Origin: an uncultured Rhodospirillales bacterium
Lineage (GTDB): Bacteria > Pseudomonadota > Alphaproteobacteria > Rhodospirillales > JABHCV01
Reading direction: 5' to 3'
Length of the DNA stretch: 64,000 nucleotides
NCBI GenBank assembly: GCA_938092065.1
Contig: CALKND010000003.1
Coordinates: 62,001-126,000, forward strand
Shown: in pieces, positions 18,279-27,943 of the stretch
Layout of the letters: every line of letters starts with the position of its first letter
Position numbering within the stretch: position 1 is the first letter of the stretch
Position numbers and translations under genes: made by a program
Notes under the pieces: model-generated
The model's input: the letters and a program-made list of their open reading frames with translations, nothing else
Databases searched by the model: none
What the model was told of the DNA's origin: nothing

Positions 18279-19412
18279 TCATGGGCCTGGGAGCTTCGCC
18301 TTTTCCTTTCCGCGGGGTAGGGGTACCAGTTTGGCCGTTCCAATGCCTGGCTCTGGGGGATTGCTTGAAGTCTCTTCAACAAACTGCATTTCTTCGATGC
18401 GGTTGCCGCGGGTGGAAACCTTCTTTGATGATGTCTGAATTGCCTTTATGTCGTCCTGAACATTAGAAAAATGCCGGGCCAAATTTCCTACGCGTTTGTC
18501 CATGCGCTCGATATCTCCCAGTAAATTTGTTACTTCTGTTTGAATAAACCCTGCCTGTTCACGCATGTTGGCATCTTTCAGTACCGCGCGCACAGTGTTT
18601 AAGATAGCCATCAAAGAAGTTGGTGAGACAATCATTACCCTTCGCCGCCACGAGTCCTCAACAACATTTTGAAAGTTTGTGTGCAACTCAGTAAAAATGG
18701 ATTCAGATGGAAGAAACATTAGTGCGGACTCAGCGGTTTCACCAGGGATGATGTATTTACTGGCAATGGCTTCAACATGCTTTTTTATATCAGCACTGAA
18801 TGAACGGGAGGCCTGAACTATAGCGGTGTCGTTCTCAGCATCGTTAAGAGCACGATAACTCTCTAGTGGAAATTTGGCATCAACTGAGATAGAGCCCGGT
18901 GGGTTGGGTAGATTGAGCAAGCAGTCGACGCGCTTGCCGTTGGAGAGAGTTGCTTGAAATTGATATGCTGATGGCGGCAATATTGATGACACTAGGTCAT
19001 TTAGTTGAACTTCCCCGAAGGCGCCTCGAGCCTGTTTGTTGGATAAGATATCCTGCAATCCAACGACCTGTTGGGATAGGTCGGTCAGGTTTTTTTGGGC
19101 TGCGTCAATGACGGCAAGGCGCTCGTGTAGGTCGCCCATAGACTTGCCTGTTTTTTCTGTGTGCGAATTAAGGCCGTCGCCGATCCTTTTAGTAACGGCG
19201 TCCAGTCGCTGCTCAAGGGTTAAATTAACCTGAGCCTGAGCGTTTATCTGAGCCTCGCCCATCTGGGTTAACCGTCCAGTCAGTTCTGCCTGAGTCTTGC
19301 TCATTTTATGTGCCATATCAAGTGCCCGGACTTGGCCTGTACGCAGGGTAATTACCGCAACTATGACAACAGCGGTGGCAATTAAAGCAACAATTAGGGT
19401 GAACATTTCCAT
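18279..19412 (-). CDS. rmuC: DNA recombination protein RmuC
   Basis: A 377-residue RmuC-family protein. One N-terminal membrane helix (about 5-22) is followed by a long coiled coil (about 30-115, rich in Gln, Ala and Leu heptads). A restriction-endonuclease-like core follows (about 125-330) with GEVQLNDLVSSILP and VDAKFPLESYRAL, the latter holding the conserved D-x-K. RmuC limits inversions at short repeats in E. coli; its molecular activity is not well established. Single gene, convergent with recR and divergent from def. Confidence 0.92.
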   Translation of the reverse strand: MEMFTLIVALIATAVVIVAVITLRTGQVRALDMAHKMSKTQAELTGRLTQMGEAQINAQAQVNLTLEQRLDAVTKRIGDGLNSHTEKTGKSMGDLHERLAVIDAAQKNLTDLSQQVVGLQDILSNKQARGAFGEVQLNDLVSSILPPSAYQFQATLSNGKRVDCLLNLPNPPGSISVDAKFPLESYRALNDAENDTAIVQASRSFSADIKKHVEAIASKYIIPGETAESALMFLPSESIFTELHTNFQNVVEDSWRRRVMIVSPTSLMAILNTVRAVLKDANMREQAGFIQTEVTNLLGDIERMDKRVGNLARHFSNVQDDIKAIQTSSKKVSTRGNRIEEMQFVEETSSNPPEPGIGTAKLVPLPRGKEKAKLPGP

Positions 19413-19604
19413 AGGTCTATTTATTACTCTCGAATCTTAAAAAAAAGTTTTGCCTGATGGCGACCCGAAAGGCAAATATAACAAATTTTATTAATACACA
19501 TAAAAAGAATATAAATGTCTTTGTTTATTTTCTGCCCATATCTGGACTTGGCTGAGGTGTTCTGAAATATTGTTTCCGATCAAAAACAAAGGGTTTAGTT
19601 TTTA

Positions 19605-20123
19605 ATGGCAATCTATACTATTCTTATCGCACCTGACCCACGCTTAAAAATTAAAAGTGAGCTTGTAAAAGAGGTCACTGATGAAGTACGCCAACTGATG
19701 GATGATATGCTGGAAACTATGTATTCAGCCGGCGGCATTGGCTTGGCGGCGCCTCAAATAGACGTTCACAAACGGGTTATTGTAGTTGATGTTGTGGGCA
19801 ATGATGAAAATCCGCAACCTGTTTGCATGGTTAATCCAGAAATTATTGAGGTCTCTGAAGAAGATCTGCCCCATGATGAGGGTTGTCTCTCATTACCTGA
19901 GTATTTTTCTGAAGTGATCCGACCAACCAGTGTGCGAGTGCGTTACCTTAACTATGAAAATAAAATATGTGAACTTGGCGCTGACGGCATTCTTGCTGTC
20001 TGTATACAGCACGAAATTGATCACCTTGACGGCATTTTGTTTGTTGATCACATTTCCTCCCTTAAGCGTAATATTATCCTACGAAAATTGACCAAGTCTA
20101 AAAAACATGAGGCCATAACTTAA
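19605..20123 (+). CDS. def: Peptide deformylase
   Basis: A 172-residue metalloenzyme that removes the formyl group from nascent proteins. The three motifs are intact: GIGLAAPQ (44-51), EGCLSLPE (92-99, metal Cys94) and QHEIDHLDG (135-143, two metal His and catalytic Glu). The usual partner fmt follows with a one-base overlap (TAATG), so the two are translated together. No clear promoter in the AT-rich 19413-19604. Confidence 0.96.
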   Translation: MAIYTILIAPDPRLKIKSELVKEVTDEVRQLMDDMLETMYSAGGIGLAAPQIDVHKRVIVVDVVGNDENPQPVCMVNPEIIEVSEEDLPHDEGCLSLPEYFSEVIRPTSVRVRYLNYENKICELGADGILAVCIQHEIDHLDGILFVDHISSLKRNIILRKLTKSKKHEAIT

Positions 20124-21037
20124 TGACGTCGAGCCTCAATTTAATATTCATGGGCAGCCCAGATTTTGCCATCCCATCTTTGAAATCTTTGCTTGACGCG
20201 GGTCATCGGGTTGTTTGTGTTTATTCGCAACCGGCACGCCCAGCTGGTCGTGGGCTAAAGGAAAGACCTTGTCCAGTGCACGCATACGCCCTTGGAGAGG
20301 GCCTGCAAGTGAGAACTCCCAAATCCATAAATGATGAGAGAAACCAAGAAGATTTTATGGCCTTAAGAGCTGATGCTTGTATTGTTGCTGCATACGGTTT
20401 GATTTTGCCAAAGCCTGTTTTGGATGCTCCAAAACTAGGTTGTCTTAATGTTCATGCCTCGTTGCTGCCGCGCTGGCGCGGTGCAGCCCCAATACAACGC
20501 GCCATTATTGCTGGCGATGAAAAAAGTGGCGTGACCATCATGCAAGTTGACGAAGGGTTAGACACCGGTGATATGTTATTAATAGAGGAAACCCCAATCA
20601 CAAAAGATACGACAGCTTTAGACCTGCATGACCGACTTTCTAAAATGGGTGCAAAGATGATTGTGAAGGCTTTGGCAGGGGCCGTGACTTCTAAAGCACA
20701 ACCAAGGTATGGAGTAACTTACGCAGCTAAACTGGGTCGCAATGAGGGGCGTCTAGACTGGAGATTGCCTGCTGTTGAATTAGAGCGTAGGGTGAGGGCT
20801 TTGAATCCTTGGCCTGGGGTATGGTTTGAGTATGCAGGTGTGAGGCTTAAGGTATTGGCTGCCGTTGCAAACAAGCACTCTGGTGAGGCAGGAACCGTGC
20901 TGAATAATCAATTTAGCATAGCTTGTGGTGAAGGGTCCTTAGGTGTGAGATTAGTCCAAAAGCAAGGAAAAGATGTAATGGTGGCTGAAGATTTTTTACG
21001 TGGATTTGATTTGCCCATCGGGACACGGCTGGCTTGA
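20123..21037 (+). CDS. fmt: Methionyl-tRNA formyltransferase
   Basis: A 304-residue enzyme that formylates initiator Met-tRNA using 10-formyl-tetrahydrofolate. The N-terminal Rossmann-like domain starts IFMGSPDFAIPSL. The catalytic loop is NVHASLLPRWRGAAPIQRAI (Asn, His and, later, Asp in VDEGLDTGDML). The C-terminal OB-like tRNA-binding domain begins near residue 205. Length is near the family norm (about 310). Coupled to def. Confidence 0.96.
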   Translation: MTSSLNLIFMGSPDFAIPSLKSLLDAGHRVVCVYSQPARPAGRGLKERPCPVHAYALGEGLQVRTPKSINDERNQEDFMALRADACIVAAYGLILPKPVLDAPKLGCLNVHASLLPRWRGAAPIQRAIIAGDEKSGVTIMQVDEGLDTGDMLLIEETPITKDTTALDLHDRLSKMGAKMIVKALAGAVTSKAQPRYGVTYAAKLGRNEGRLDWRLPAVELERRVRALNPWPGVWFEYAGVRLKVLAAVANKHSGEAGTVLNNQFSIACGEGSLGVRLVQKQGKDVMVAEDFLRGFDLPIGTRLA

Positions 21038-21418
21038 AGTGTTTCGACAACAATGGCTTTAGGCATTTATTTCTCACCTTTAAATTCTGTCTGGACAACA
21101 CAGCTGAGGAGTTTTCTTATTTTTTATGATTTCGAATCTAGTGATCTGACCATCAACATTTTTACAGACATCGTTCTTGAACACCTGAGTGACCTGTAAA
21201 ATTTGAGTTTGATGTACTACTACCATAACGCAGGAAATGTTGACTATATTTGCTAGCATCTTCAGCGCTATTTGGCTGTTCCTCTGAATATGCTTATTAT
21301 TAGCAACAAGTTTATTTAATTTAAGTACCAATCTTAAATAATAAACAATTAGCTTAAATAAGAAAATATCATTTATAACCGGTTTTTTGTGATTTCTTAT
21401 TCAAAATGTGGTGCAAGT
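21038..21418. other. Non-coding gap between fmt and truA
   Basis: No supported gene. An 83-codon minus-strand reading frame at 21080-21331 has no recognisable motif, no convincing ribosome site and competing open frames, so I do not call it. The 100 bases before truA are very AT-rich and probably hold its promoter. Confidence 0.4.
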
Positions 21419-22156
21419 ATGACCCGTTTTAAACTGATTATAGAATATGATGGTTGTGGTTTCGTTGGTTGGCAACGTCAAGAAAATGGTCTTGGAGTTC
21501 AGCAGTCCTTTGAGGAAGCTGTCCTTGCATTCAGTGGTGAAAATTCAAGGGTTTTTGGCGCGGGGCGGACGGACGCCGGCGTTCATGCATTGGCGCAAGT
21601 CGCCCATTTTGACCTACTCAGCAGTCACACTGTGGATACCGTGCGGGATGCCCTAAATTTTCATTTAAAAGATGTGCCGGCAGTAGTCTTAAAAGTAAGC
21701 GTCGTTGGCTCTGAATTCCATTCGCGTTTTTCCGCAAATGGACGCTCCTACACTTATAGAATAACTAACCGCCGAGCTCCATTGGCTATTGAAAAAGGCA
21801 AAAGCTGGCGTTTGCCGGTGCATCTAAACGAAGTAGCAATGCATGAGGCCGCGCAAGTGCTTGTCGGAAGGCATGACTTTACCAGTTTTCGGGCAGTCGT
21901 TTGTCAGGCTGATACTCCAGTGAAAACCCTAAACCGCCTAGATGTGGTAAGAGACGGTGACCATGTATTGATTCATGCTCAGGCACGTTCATTTTTACAT
22001 CATCAGGTGCGTAACTTTGTTGGCTCTTTGAAATGGGTTGGTGAGGGCAAGTGGACAGCCTCTGATCTAAAAACAGCACTAGATGCACGTGATCGTAAAG
22101 TTGCCGGACAAACTGCCCCACCACACGGGCTCTATTTAACGAGCGTCTCTTATTAA
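21419..22156 (+). CDS. truA: tRNA pseudouridine(38-40) synthase
   Basis: A 245-residue enzyme that isomerises uridines 38-40 in the anticodon stem of many tRNAs. The catalytic Asp lies in FGAGRTDAGVHALAQ (about residue 52). YDGCGFVGWQRQENG at the N-terminus and SFLHHQVRNFVGSL later are family motifs. The ATG at 21419 matches the usual N-terminus (MTRFKLIIEYDG). An in-frame GTG at 21389 would add ten residues without support. Monocistronic by position. Confidence 0.95.
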   Translation: MTRFKLIIEYDGCGFVGWQRQENGLGVQQSFEEAVLAFSGENSRVFGAGRTDAGVHALAQVAHFDLLSSHTVDTVRDALNFHLKDVPAVVLKVSVVGSEFHSRFSANGRSYTYRITNRRAPLAIEKGKSWRLPVHLNEVAMHEAAQVLVGRHDFTSFRAVVCQADTPVKTLNRLDVVRDGDHVLIHAQARSFLHHQVRNFVGSLKWVGEGKWTASDLKTALDARDRKVAGQTAPPHGLYLTSVSY

Positions 22157-22391
22157 AACAGAATTAAATAGAGTTTTCTGACCGTTGTGTGTCAAAAATA
22201 AAACTTCGCCTGCAACCATCGGAAAACAAACATTATAGACATCAGAAAAAATAAAGACCGCCAATTTAAGGGGGCATTTCTGCCGCAGAATAATTTTATG
22301 TTCTAACGTATAATGAGCTTTGCCGAGTTGATAAATTTGTCCTTACTGGTGACTTTCCCTAAGATTGCGAAATTTGTAATTTTTTATGAAT

Positions 22392-22961
22392 TTAAAGTAT
22401 TTTTTCTGCATATCCTTTTAATAATAGGCTTAATGCAAAATCAATGGCGACTATAGTAGCTGCCCGTCCGCTAGGGATATTCAACGCTGTCTTGGTGATA
22501 AACCAGGTGTAGACCATGAAAAATATCAGTATGGTAAGTCCCAAAAGACCAGCGCTACTGGATAAAAATATGCCGTTAACGGATAGCATGGCCATGGGTA
22601 AATAAAGTAAGTTTTGTAATACTGCTGCCCAGTTGTAGGCGATGATATAACGAATATACTTTTCGCGCCGATCCATGGTTGTAATCAATAAATCCACAAC
22701 CACCGGAAAGGCGACCCAAGAAATGATGTAAGAAATAATTTCAACAGACATAAAATAAAAAACCGTTGTTGAAATTTCGCCTATTTCATAGCGCATTAAC
22801 AATAAACCGACGTAAAATGGTGCGATAATCAACGCCGCATTGAAGGATCGCCAGAAAGCCCCTCGAGTATTTCTGAAATAATCCAAGCCAGATGAATCAA
22901 AGCAGGCTAACCGGTATGCACCATAAAGTGCTCGTGTGGTTTCTCCTGGTGCAGCTGCCAT
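22392..22961 (-). CDS. Conserved membrane protein of unknown function
   Basis: A 189-residue protein with four or five predicted membrane helices (about 38-55, 62-90, 105-125, 132-155, 160-180). I do not recognise a family with certainty; the arrangement is reminiscent of Yip1-like or other small polytopic proteins. Its start codon overlaps the end of dapE by one base, so it is translated from the dapD-dapE transcript, but no role in lysine synthesis can be read from the sequence. Confidence 0.7.
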   Translation of the reverse strand: MAAAPGETTRALYGAYRLACFDSSGLDYFRNTRGAFWRSFNAALIIAPFYVGLLLMRYEIGEISTTVFYFMSVEIISYIISWVAFPVVVDLLITTMDRREKYIRYIIAYNWAAVLQNLLYLPMAMLSVNGIFLSSSAGLLGLTILIFFMVYTWFITKTALNIPSGRAATIVAIDFALSLLLKGYAEKIL

Positions 22962-24136
22962 CAGTCTGCAAAAAAAGATTCGAGTACTGCGTCATAAACG
23001 TCTGTTAGGGCTATGATATCGTTAATAGAAGCATTCTCATTAACCTTGTGTGCAGTGGCGTTAATCAACCCGAATTCTGCAACTGGGCAGAACTCCTTGA
23101 TAAAGCGTGCATCTGAAGTTCCCCCGGTAGTGCTTAGTTCAGGCATATGGCCTGTTACACTTTTTGTTGCTTGTTGAATGACCTGACTCAAAAAACCGGG
23201 CGGGGTCAGAAACGATTCTCCAGAAATTGAAAATTCTAAGCTATACTGTGAACCATTTTCAGCTGCAACGGATTGGATAATTTTGCTTATATGTTGCTCA
23301 AGGGAAGCACTAGAGTGTAAATTGTTGAAGCGAATATTAAAGCTGGCGTGCGCTTTTGTGGGAATTACATTTGTTGCCCCATTGCCAACATCGACAGTAG
23401 TTATTTCTAAATTTGATGGTGGAAAGTGATCGGACCCCATATCCAGCACATCTGCATTAATGGCACTGAGCATCTTCAGGATCACCGGTACAGGATTGTT
23501 GGCAAGGTGTGGGTAAGCGACATGGCCCTGCGTGCCATGGACAACAAGACGTCCGTTCATCGAACCGCGCCGACCAATTTTTATAGTGTCTCCAAGCACC
23601 TTTACATTGGTTGGTTCGCCGACTAGACAAGCATCTATAGCTTGATTTTGCCCTACCATCCAGTCCAACATTTTTTTTGTGCCGTTGATCGCTGGTCCTT
23701 CCTCGTCACCGGTAATAAGAAAACTGATAGAACCCTTAAAGTTTTCACCATGACGACCAATAAAGCGCGAAGCGGCGGCGGTAAAGCAAGCAATGGCACA
23801 CTTCATGTCTGCGGCCCCGCGGCCATGTATTGCGTCTTTGTAAATTTGACCACCAAAAGGATCTCTAGACCAGTCATTCCGGTTCCCAATAGGAACTACG
23901 TCCGTGTGGCCGGCAAAGCAAAAGTTTGGGGTTCCAGTACCAAAACGAGCATAGAGGTTATCCACGTCTGGTGTTCCGGCCTCGCTAAAAGGCAAACGAT
24001 AACAGGTGAAGCCAAGTTCGTTTAAGGCAGCTTCTAGTACATCCAAAGCGCCCGCATCCACAGGCGTAATAGAGGGGCACCGCAGTAATGCCTGGCTCAG
24101 GTCAAGTGCTTCAATTTCGTTTACAGTCATAACCAT
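22961..24136 (-). CDS. dapE: Succinyl-diaminopimelate desuccinylase
   Basis: A 391-residue M20 metallopeptidase-family enzyme that releases L,L-diaminopimelate from its N-succinyl derivative for lysine and peptidoglycan. Di-zinc ligands sit in FAGHTDVVPIG, HGRGAADMKC and GDEEGPAINGTKK (catalytic Glu). TGGTSDARFIK and the terminal AHKVNENASI complete the site. The start codon overlaps the dapD stop; a second ATG six bases on (MTVNEIEAL) is equally possible. Second gene of dapD-dapE. Confidence 0.95.
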   Translation of the reverse strand: MVMTVNEIEALDLSQALLRCPSITPVDAGALDVLEAALNELGFTCYRLPFSEAGTPDVDNLYARFGTGTPNFCFAGHTDVVPIGNRNDWSRDPFGGQIYKDAIHGRGAADMKCAIACFTAAASRFIGRHGENFKGSISFLITGDEEGPAINGTKKMLDWMVGQNQAIDACLVGEPTNVKVLGDTIKIGRRGSMNGRLVVHGTQGHVAYPHLANNPVPVILKMLSAINADVLDMGSDHFPPSNLEITTVDVGNGATNVIPTKAHASFNIRFNNLHSSASLEQHISKIIQSVAAENGSQYSLEFSISGESFLTPPGFLSQVIQQATKSVTGHMPELSTTGGTSDARFIKEFCPVAEFGLINATAHKVNENASINDIIALTDVYDAVLESFFAD

Positions 24137-24984
24137 TAATCTCTCAAAAGCTCGTTGATAGAGGTCTTGGCGCGAGTTCGCTCATCGACGCTTTTGACTA
24201 TGACAGCGCAATACAAACCTGGAGCGGGTGAGCCGCTAGGCATGGTTTTGTTTGATGGCATACTTCCTGACACAACCACTGAATAGGCTGGTACGCGCCC
24301 ATAATGAATTTCACCAGTGGCACGATCAACGACTTTTGTTGAGGCGCTGATGAAAACGCCCATGCCAAGAACTGATCCTTCTTCGACAATGACGCCTTCA
24401 GCGACCTCGGCGCGAGCGCCAATGAAGCAGTTGTCTTCGATAATGGTGGGTCCAGCTTGAAGGGGTTCAAGCACGCCGCCGATACCTGCACCGCCAGAGA
24501 TATGGACGTTTTTACCAATTTGGGCGCATGAGCCAACCGTTGACCAGCCGTCAACCATAGTACCCGAATCAACAAAAGCACCGATATTGACAAAAGATGG
24601 CATTAAGACAACGCCGGGCGAAACATAGGAGCCACGACGAACAATGCAGTTGGGAACAGCGCGAATACCAGAAGTGCGGAAATCAGTCTCGCTCCAGTCC
24701 TTAAATTTAGAGGGGACCTTGTCAAACCAATGTGCACCACCGGCACCGCCACCAATCATTCCCATGTCGTTAAGGCGAAAAGACAATAAGACTGCTTTTT
24801 TCAGCCACTGATTGACGCGCCACTTGCCTAAGCTCTCTCGCTCGGCAACGCGTGCTTTACCAGAATCAAGTAGATTTAGGGCTTCTTCAACAGCTTCGCG
24901 GATTTCTCCGGTGGTTTTTAGGTTGATGGCCTCTCGAGTCTCCCAGGCTTCGTCAATGGTGATTTGTAAGTCGTTATGGCTCAT
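24136..24984 (-). CDS. dapD: Tetrahydrodipicolinate N-succinyltransferase
   Basis: A 282-residue left-handed beta-helix acyltransferase that succinylates tetrahydrodipicolinate, the step before transamination in the succinylase branch of lysine synthesis. Hexapeptide repeats occupy about 105-235 (for example [20 protein letters not shown]). [10 protein letters not shown] and the [17 protein letters not shown] segment are family-specific. The C-terminal 40 residues form the CoA-binding cap. First gene of dapD-dapE-membrane protein, 77 bases downstream of the HAD gene. Confidence 0.96.
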   Translation of the reverse strand: MSHNDLQITIDEAWETREAINLKTTGEIREAVEEALNLLDSGKARVAERESLGKWRVNQWLKKAVLLSFRLNDMGMIGGGAGGAHWFDKVPSKFKDWSETDFRTSGIRAVPNCIVRRGSYVSPGVVLMPSFVNIGAFVDSGTMVDGWSTVGSCAQIGKNVHISGGAGIGGVLEPLQAGPTIIEDNCFIGARAEVAEGVIVEEGSVLGMGVFISASTKVVDRATGEIHYGRVPAYSVVVSGSMPSNKTMPSGSPAPGLYCAVIVKSVDERTRAKTSINELLRD

Positions 24985-25061
24985 TGTTCCAGCTCAATAA
25001 ATAAAAAAAGATTGTAATAGGTTTAAAGGCCCCAGAACATGCGATGGCGAGGGCATTGATG

Positions 25062-25739
25062 TCAATACGAGGTAACAATATTACTTAACCATGCCGGCAG
25101 GTTATTAGTTGCATAGTGGATATGCTCTCCCTCCGAACTTTCCTGTCCCCATAGAGTGCCAGTGTGAACCCAAACCGTAGTCATGCCCAAATCGGCGGCC
25201 GGTTTCAGGTTGCGGGCCATGTCCTCAAACATGACCGTATGCTTTGGTCTAATACTAAATTGATTAATTAGCGCTTGATAAACTTCTGGCTGTGGTTTGG
25301 GGATGTAATCACTAGCGACAATATCAAAAATAGCTTCAAAATGTTGACTGATGCCAAGACGTTCCATGACCCGCAAAGAGTGCCCTACGTCTGCATTTGT
25401 AAAGATGATTTTTCTTCCAGGGAGCTCTTTCAGAGCCTTGTCAAGAATTGGATTGGGTTGCAATACCTGTACGTCAATATCGTGAACGTAGTCAAGAAAT
25501 GTCTTTGGATCTATGTCGTGGCGGTTCATCAGGCCACGCAAGGTCGTTCCATACTCCCGGAAATATTGTTTTTGTATTTTGAGGGCTTCATTGGGTTTTA
25601 TATCAAGCAAGTTGGCAATAAAAGATTTCATACGTACGTCAATTTGACCAAAAAGGTTGGTAGAAGCGCAATAAAGCGTATTGTCCAAATCAAAAAGCCA
25701 AGTCTCAGTTGATCTCAATTGTTCTGACATTAAGTACAT
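25062..25739 (-). CDS. HAD-superfamily hydrolase, pyrimidine 5'-nucleotidase type
   Basis: A 225-residue soluble HAD phosphatase. Motif I is WLFDLDNTLYC (nucleophile and acid Asp near 17-19), motif II IIFTNAD, motif III Lys in YIPKPQPEVY, and motif IV VMFEDMARNLKPA. DLDNTLY and the four-helix cap resemble the SDT1-like pyrimidine 5'-nucleotidases commonly located next to dapD in alphaproteobacteria. Substrate is not shown by the sequence. The start may be the ATG at 25739 or at 25730 (MSEQLRS). Confidence 0.8.
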   Translation of the reverse strand: MYLMSEQLRSTETWLFDLDNTLYCASTNLFGQIDVRMKSFIANLLDIKPNEALKIQKQYFREYGTTLRGLMNRHDIDPKTFLDYVHDIDVQVLQPNPILDKALKELPGRKIIFTNADVGHSLRVMERLGISQHFEAIFDIVASDYIPKPQPEVYQALINQFSIRPKHTVMFEDMARNLKPAADLGMTTVWVHTGTLWGQESSEGEHIHYATNNLPAWLSNIVTSY

Positions 25740-25947
25740 TAATCTATTTGTGGTCCGAAGGCGATCCTATGGCAAGCTCCATTTGTGCCATAGAACTTTT
25801 ATCAATGGTTCTGTTGGTTTTATCAAGTAGCTTTAGAGATATTTTTGTTGGCCCTATTAAGGTCGGATTTTAGCGGAAGCCGTTGCAACGAACTTCTGGA
25901 GTGGAGGCGGATATGGCACTATTTACAAATATTGGGGAAATTTGATC

Positions 25948-26287
25948 CTACAGTATGTCAAGAACTGCTTCTGGCGTCCGGCCGATTTTTGCTTTTTCCT
26001 TGAAATTACAATTGGCCATTCAATTGCTGCTGGGTTTGTGACCATGATGGCAAGAAGGGTATAGTCAGATAGGCCAGGGTCATTAATTCCGGCTTTCTCT
26101 GCGTCTTTCTGGCGCAATAACTCACGGGGTGTTATGCCGACCAGGGCAAGGATTTTTTTTAGCTCGTCAACAGATGGCGGGTCATTTAGGTATTTGATTA
26201 CTGACACTTCTGCATTATTTTTTTCAGTAGTGCCAGTGTGGCGCGGGATTTGGAACACCGAGGGTTATGAAAAATAGTTACACTCAT
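25948..26287 (-). pseudogene. arsC: ArsC-family reductase gene with two frameshifts
   Basis: From ATG 26287 the minus strand reads SVTIFHNPRCSKSRATLALL, the N-terminus of a glutaredoxin-coupled arsenate reductase with catalytic Cys in NPRCSKSR. The frame is lost at the A7 tract (26218-26224). The next frame reads NNAEVSVIKYLNDPPSVDEL and GITPRELLRQKDAEK, then IEWPIVIS. Near 26001 it is lost again, and the final frame reads KEKAKIGRTPEAVLDIL and stops at 25948. Both lesions are single-base deletions, and restoring two bases gives 113 residues, a normal length. The gene is either recently inactivated or carries two sequencing errors in short homopolymer-rich spots. Confidence 0.75.
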
Positions 26288-26348
26288 GTGTATTCACGCC
26301 TGTTTGCAAAAGCTCTTGAGCTGCCAAATACATGAAAATTTTTTGGCC

Positions 26349-26933
26349 TCAAAGTTCATTTTCGAGTTCATCAACATTTCTGGCCTCGACAACTCGCAGA
26401 GCTATGGGATAGCTAAAACCGGAACGTGCCAGAGCCGCCAGTTCCTTGTCTAGAATGACTGGCGTACTAGTTTTTCTACGATAAGGGCCAAGACGGCGCT
26501 TGCGTGCATAGGTAATGGCAGCAGCTAAGTCAGGAGAGCCGATTTCTTTAGCCAAAAGCTTAACAGCTTTATCAATAATATCAATCTGCAGTGCCTTTTG
26601 GCGCAAGCAAAGCCGTATGGCGCAAAGTGATTTGCCCCGTCGGTTCATGCTTGCAACTTGCGTTTGGGCGTATGTTTCATCATTTAAAATGCCATTTTCC
26701 AGATAGCGCTTGATCAAATTACCAACAAGCTGGGAGCACGCATCTATATTTGTATCATGATGTTTGGCTGCGCGCATTATTCTACGCTCAAGAACTTGCC
26801 GCAGGTTCTCAGATGACGTTGCATAACGCCCAAGGTAATATAGTGCAGCATTCTCAATCGAGGCCGCACTTACTTTACGCGGAATTTTCTTTCGTCGCTT
26901 GGTGCTATTAGTTTTGTTATTGTACCCAGTCAT
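26349..26933 (-). CDS. recX: Regulatory protein RecX
   Basis: A 194-residue helical protein that binds RecA filaments and limits RecA activity. The repeated three-helix modules are visible: ALYYLGRYATSSENLRQVLERR, YLENGILNDETYAQTQVASM, and the C-terminal LARSGFSYPIALRVVE. The N-terminal 20 residues are basic. Not adjacent to recA in this window. Divergent from the ABC permease gene. Confidence 0.88.
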   Translation of the reverse strand: MTGYNNKTNSTKRRKKIPRKVSAASIENAALYYLGRYATSSENLRQVLERRIMRAAKHHDTNIDACSQLVGNLIKRYLENGILNDETYAQTQVASMNRRGKSLCAIRLCLRQKALQIDIIDKAVKLLAKEIGSPDLAAAITYARKRRLGPYRRKTSTPVILDKELAALARSGFSYPIALRVVEARNVDELENEL

Positions 26934-27025
26934 ATTAAGTTCAAAATGTTTTTTGTTTAGGTGTTATTTCTCTCATATTAAATGGATACTTTTAATGTAA
27001 CCTCAACAATAATGAAGGAACAAGA

Positions 27026-27823
27026 ATGAAGGCTACTTTGTGGAAAAATCCAGGTGACCACAACTGGCTTGGCGTGTGGACCTTATATATGCGGGAGGTT
27101 CGTCGCTTCACCAAAATATACACCCAAACTATGCTGGCCCCCGTGGTGACGACCTTATTGTTTCTGGCAGTTTTCTCGCTGGTCATTGGGCCACGCTCCA
27201 ATAGTGTTGTTGGCGGCGTGCCTTTTTTAGAATTCCTTGTCCCCGGCTTGATCATGATGGCGATAGCACAAAATGCTTTTGGCAATACTTCGTCTTCCAT
27301 TGTCGTGGCCAAAATACAGGGTAATATTGTAGACACTCTGATGCCCCCCTTTAGTGCAGATGAGCTGACCCTTGCTATTGCCCTTGGCGGCGTGACGAGG
27401 GGCATTGCCGTTGGCCTTTGTGTTGCGATGGCCATGAGTTTTTTTATTCCCGGCAATCTGCATAATGTGGGCTTTATTGTATTCCACGGGTTTATGGCGT
27501 CTTTAATGCTGTCTTTGTTGGGACTTATGGGCGGCATCTGGTCAGTCAAGTTTGACCATATTGCAGCGGTAACCAATTTTGTAGTAACTCCCTTGTCTTT
27601 TTTGTCAGGGACCTTTTATTCGATCCAGCGACTACCTGAAGTCGCCCAAATGATTGCCCATTTCAATCCGTTTTTCTATATGATTGACGGCTTTCGCTAT
27701 GGCTTTATTGGGGCCTCCGATACTGAGCCCACGCTAGGTCTTGCAGTGATGACAGGGATTAATATTATCTTTTGGCTGATATGTCGTTATATGTTCAAGA
27801 CTGGGTATAAGCTCAAAGCTTAA
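27026..27823 (+). CDS. ABC-2 type transporter permease
   Basis: A 265-residue inner-membrane permease with six predicted helices, related to the YadH/NodJ/DrrB class of ABC-2 exporters. PFLEFLVPGLIMMAIAQNAF and the PLSFLSGTFYSIQRLP segment with the conserved Pro/Phe/Ser-Gly-Thr are characteristic. These partners need a separate ATPase (YadG-like), which is not adjacent here, so it must be encoded elsewhere. AAGGA lies nine bases before the ATG. Substrate unknown. Confidence 0.88.
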   Translation: MKATLWKNPGDHNWLGVWTLYMREVRRFTKIYTQTMLAPVVTTLLFLAVFSLVIGPRSNSVVGGVPFLEFLVPGLIMMAIAQNAFGNTSSSIVVAKIQGNIVDTLMPPFSADELTLAIALGGVTRGIAVGLCVAMAMSFFIPGNLHNVGFIVFHGFMASLMLSLLGLMGGIWSVKFDHIAAVTNFVVTPLSFLSGTFYSIQRLPEVAQMIAHFNPFFYMIDGFRYGFIGASDTEPTLGLAVMTGINIIFWLICRYMFKTGYKLKA

Positions 27824-27844
27824 TTCATGAAAATGCTATCTTCG

Positions 27845-27873
27845 TTGACATTTAGGATTAAGATTCCGATACT
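27845..27873 (+). promoter_or_regulatory. Promoter of argD-argF
   Basis: TTGACA (27845-27850), 17-base spacer, GATACT (27868-27873), about 70 bases before the argD start. The -35 is a perfect consensus and spacing is ideal; no ARG-box-like palindrome was identified. Confidence 0.6.
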
Positions 27874-27943
27874 CATTTGCTTTCTTGGTAGGCTATTGTA
27901 AACGCTAGCTTGAGTTCATTTTGTTACCCAGGAGGGCCACCCT

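Noticed and set aside
21080-21331. 83-codon minus-strand frame between fmt and truA
   Set aside because: No motif, no ribosome site and alternative frames open in the same stretch.
26992-27576. 194-codon minus-strand frame opposite the ABC-2 permease
   Set aside because: Antisense to a recognisable membrane protein with a good start and ribosome site; the peptide is composition-biased.
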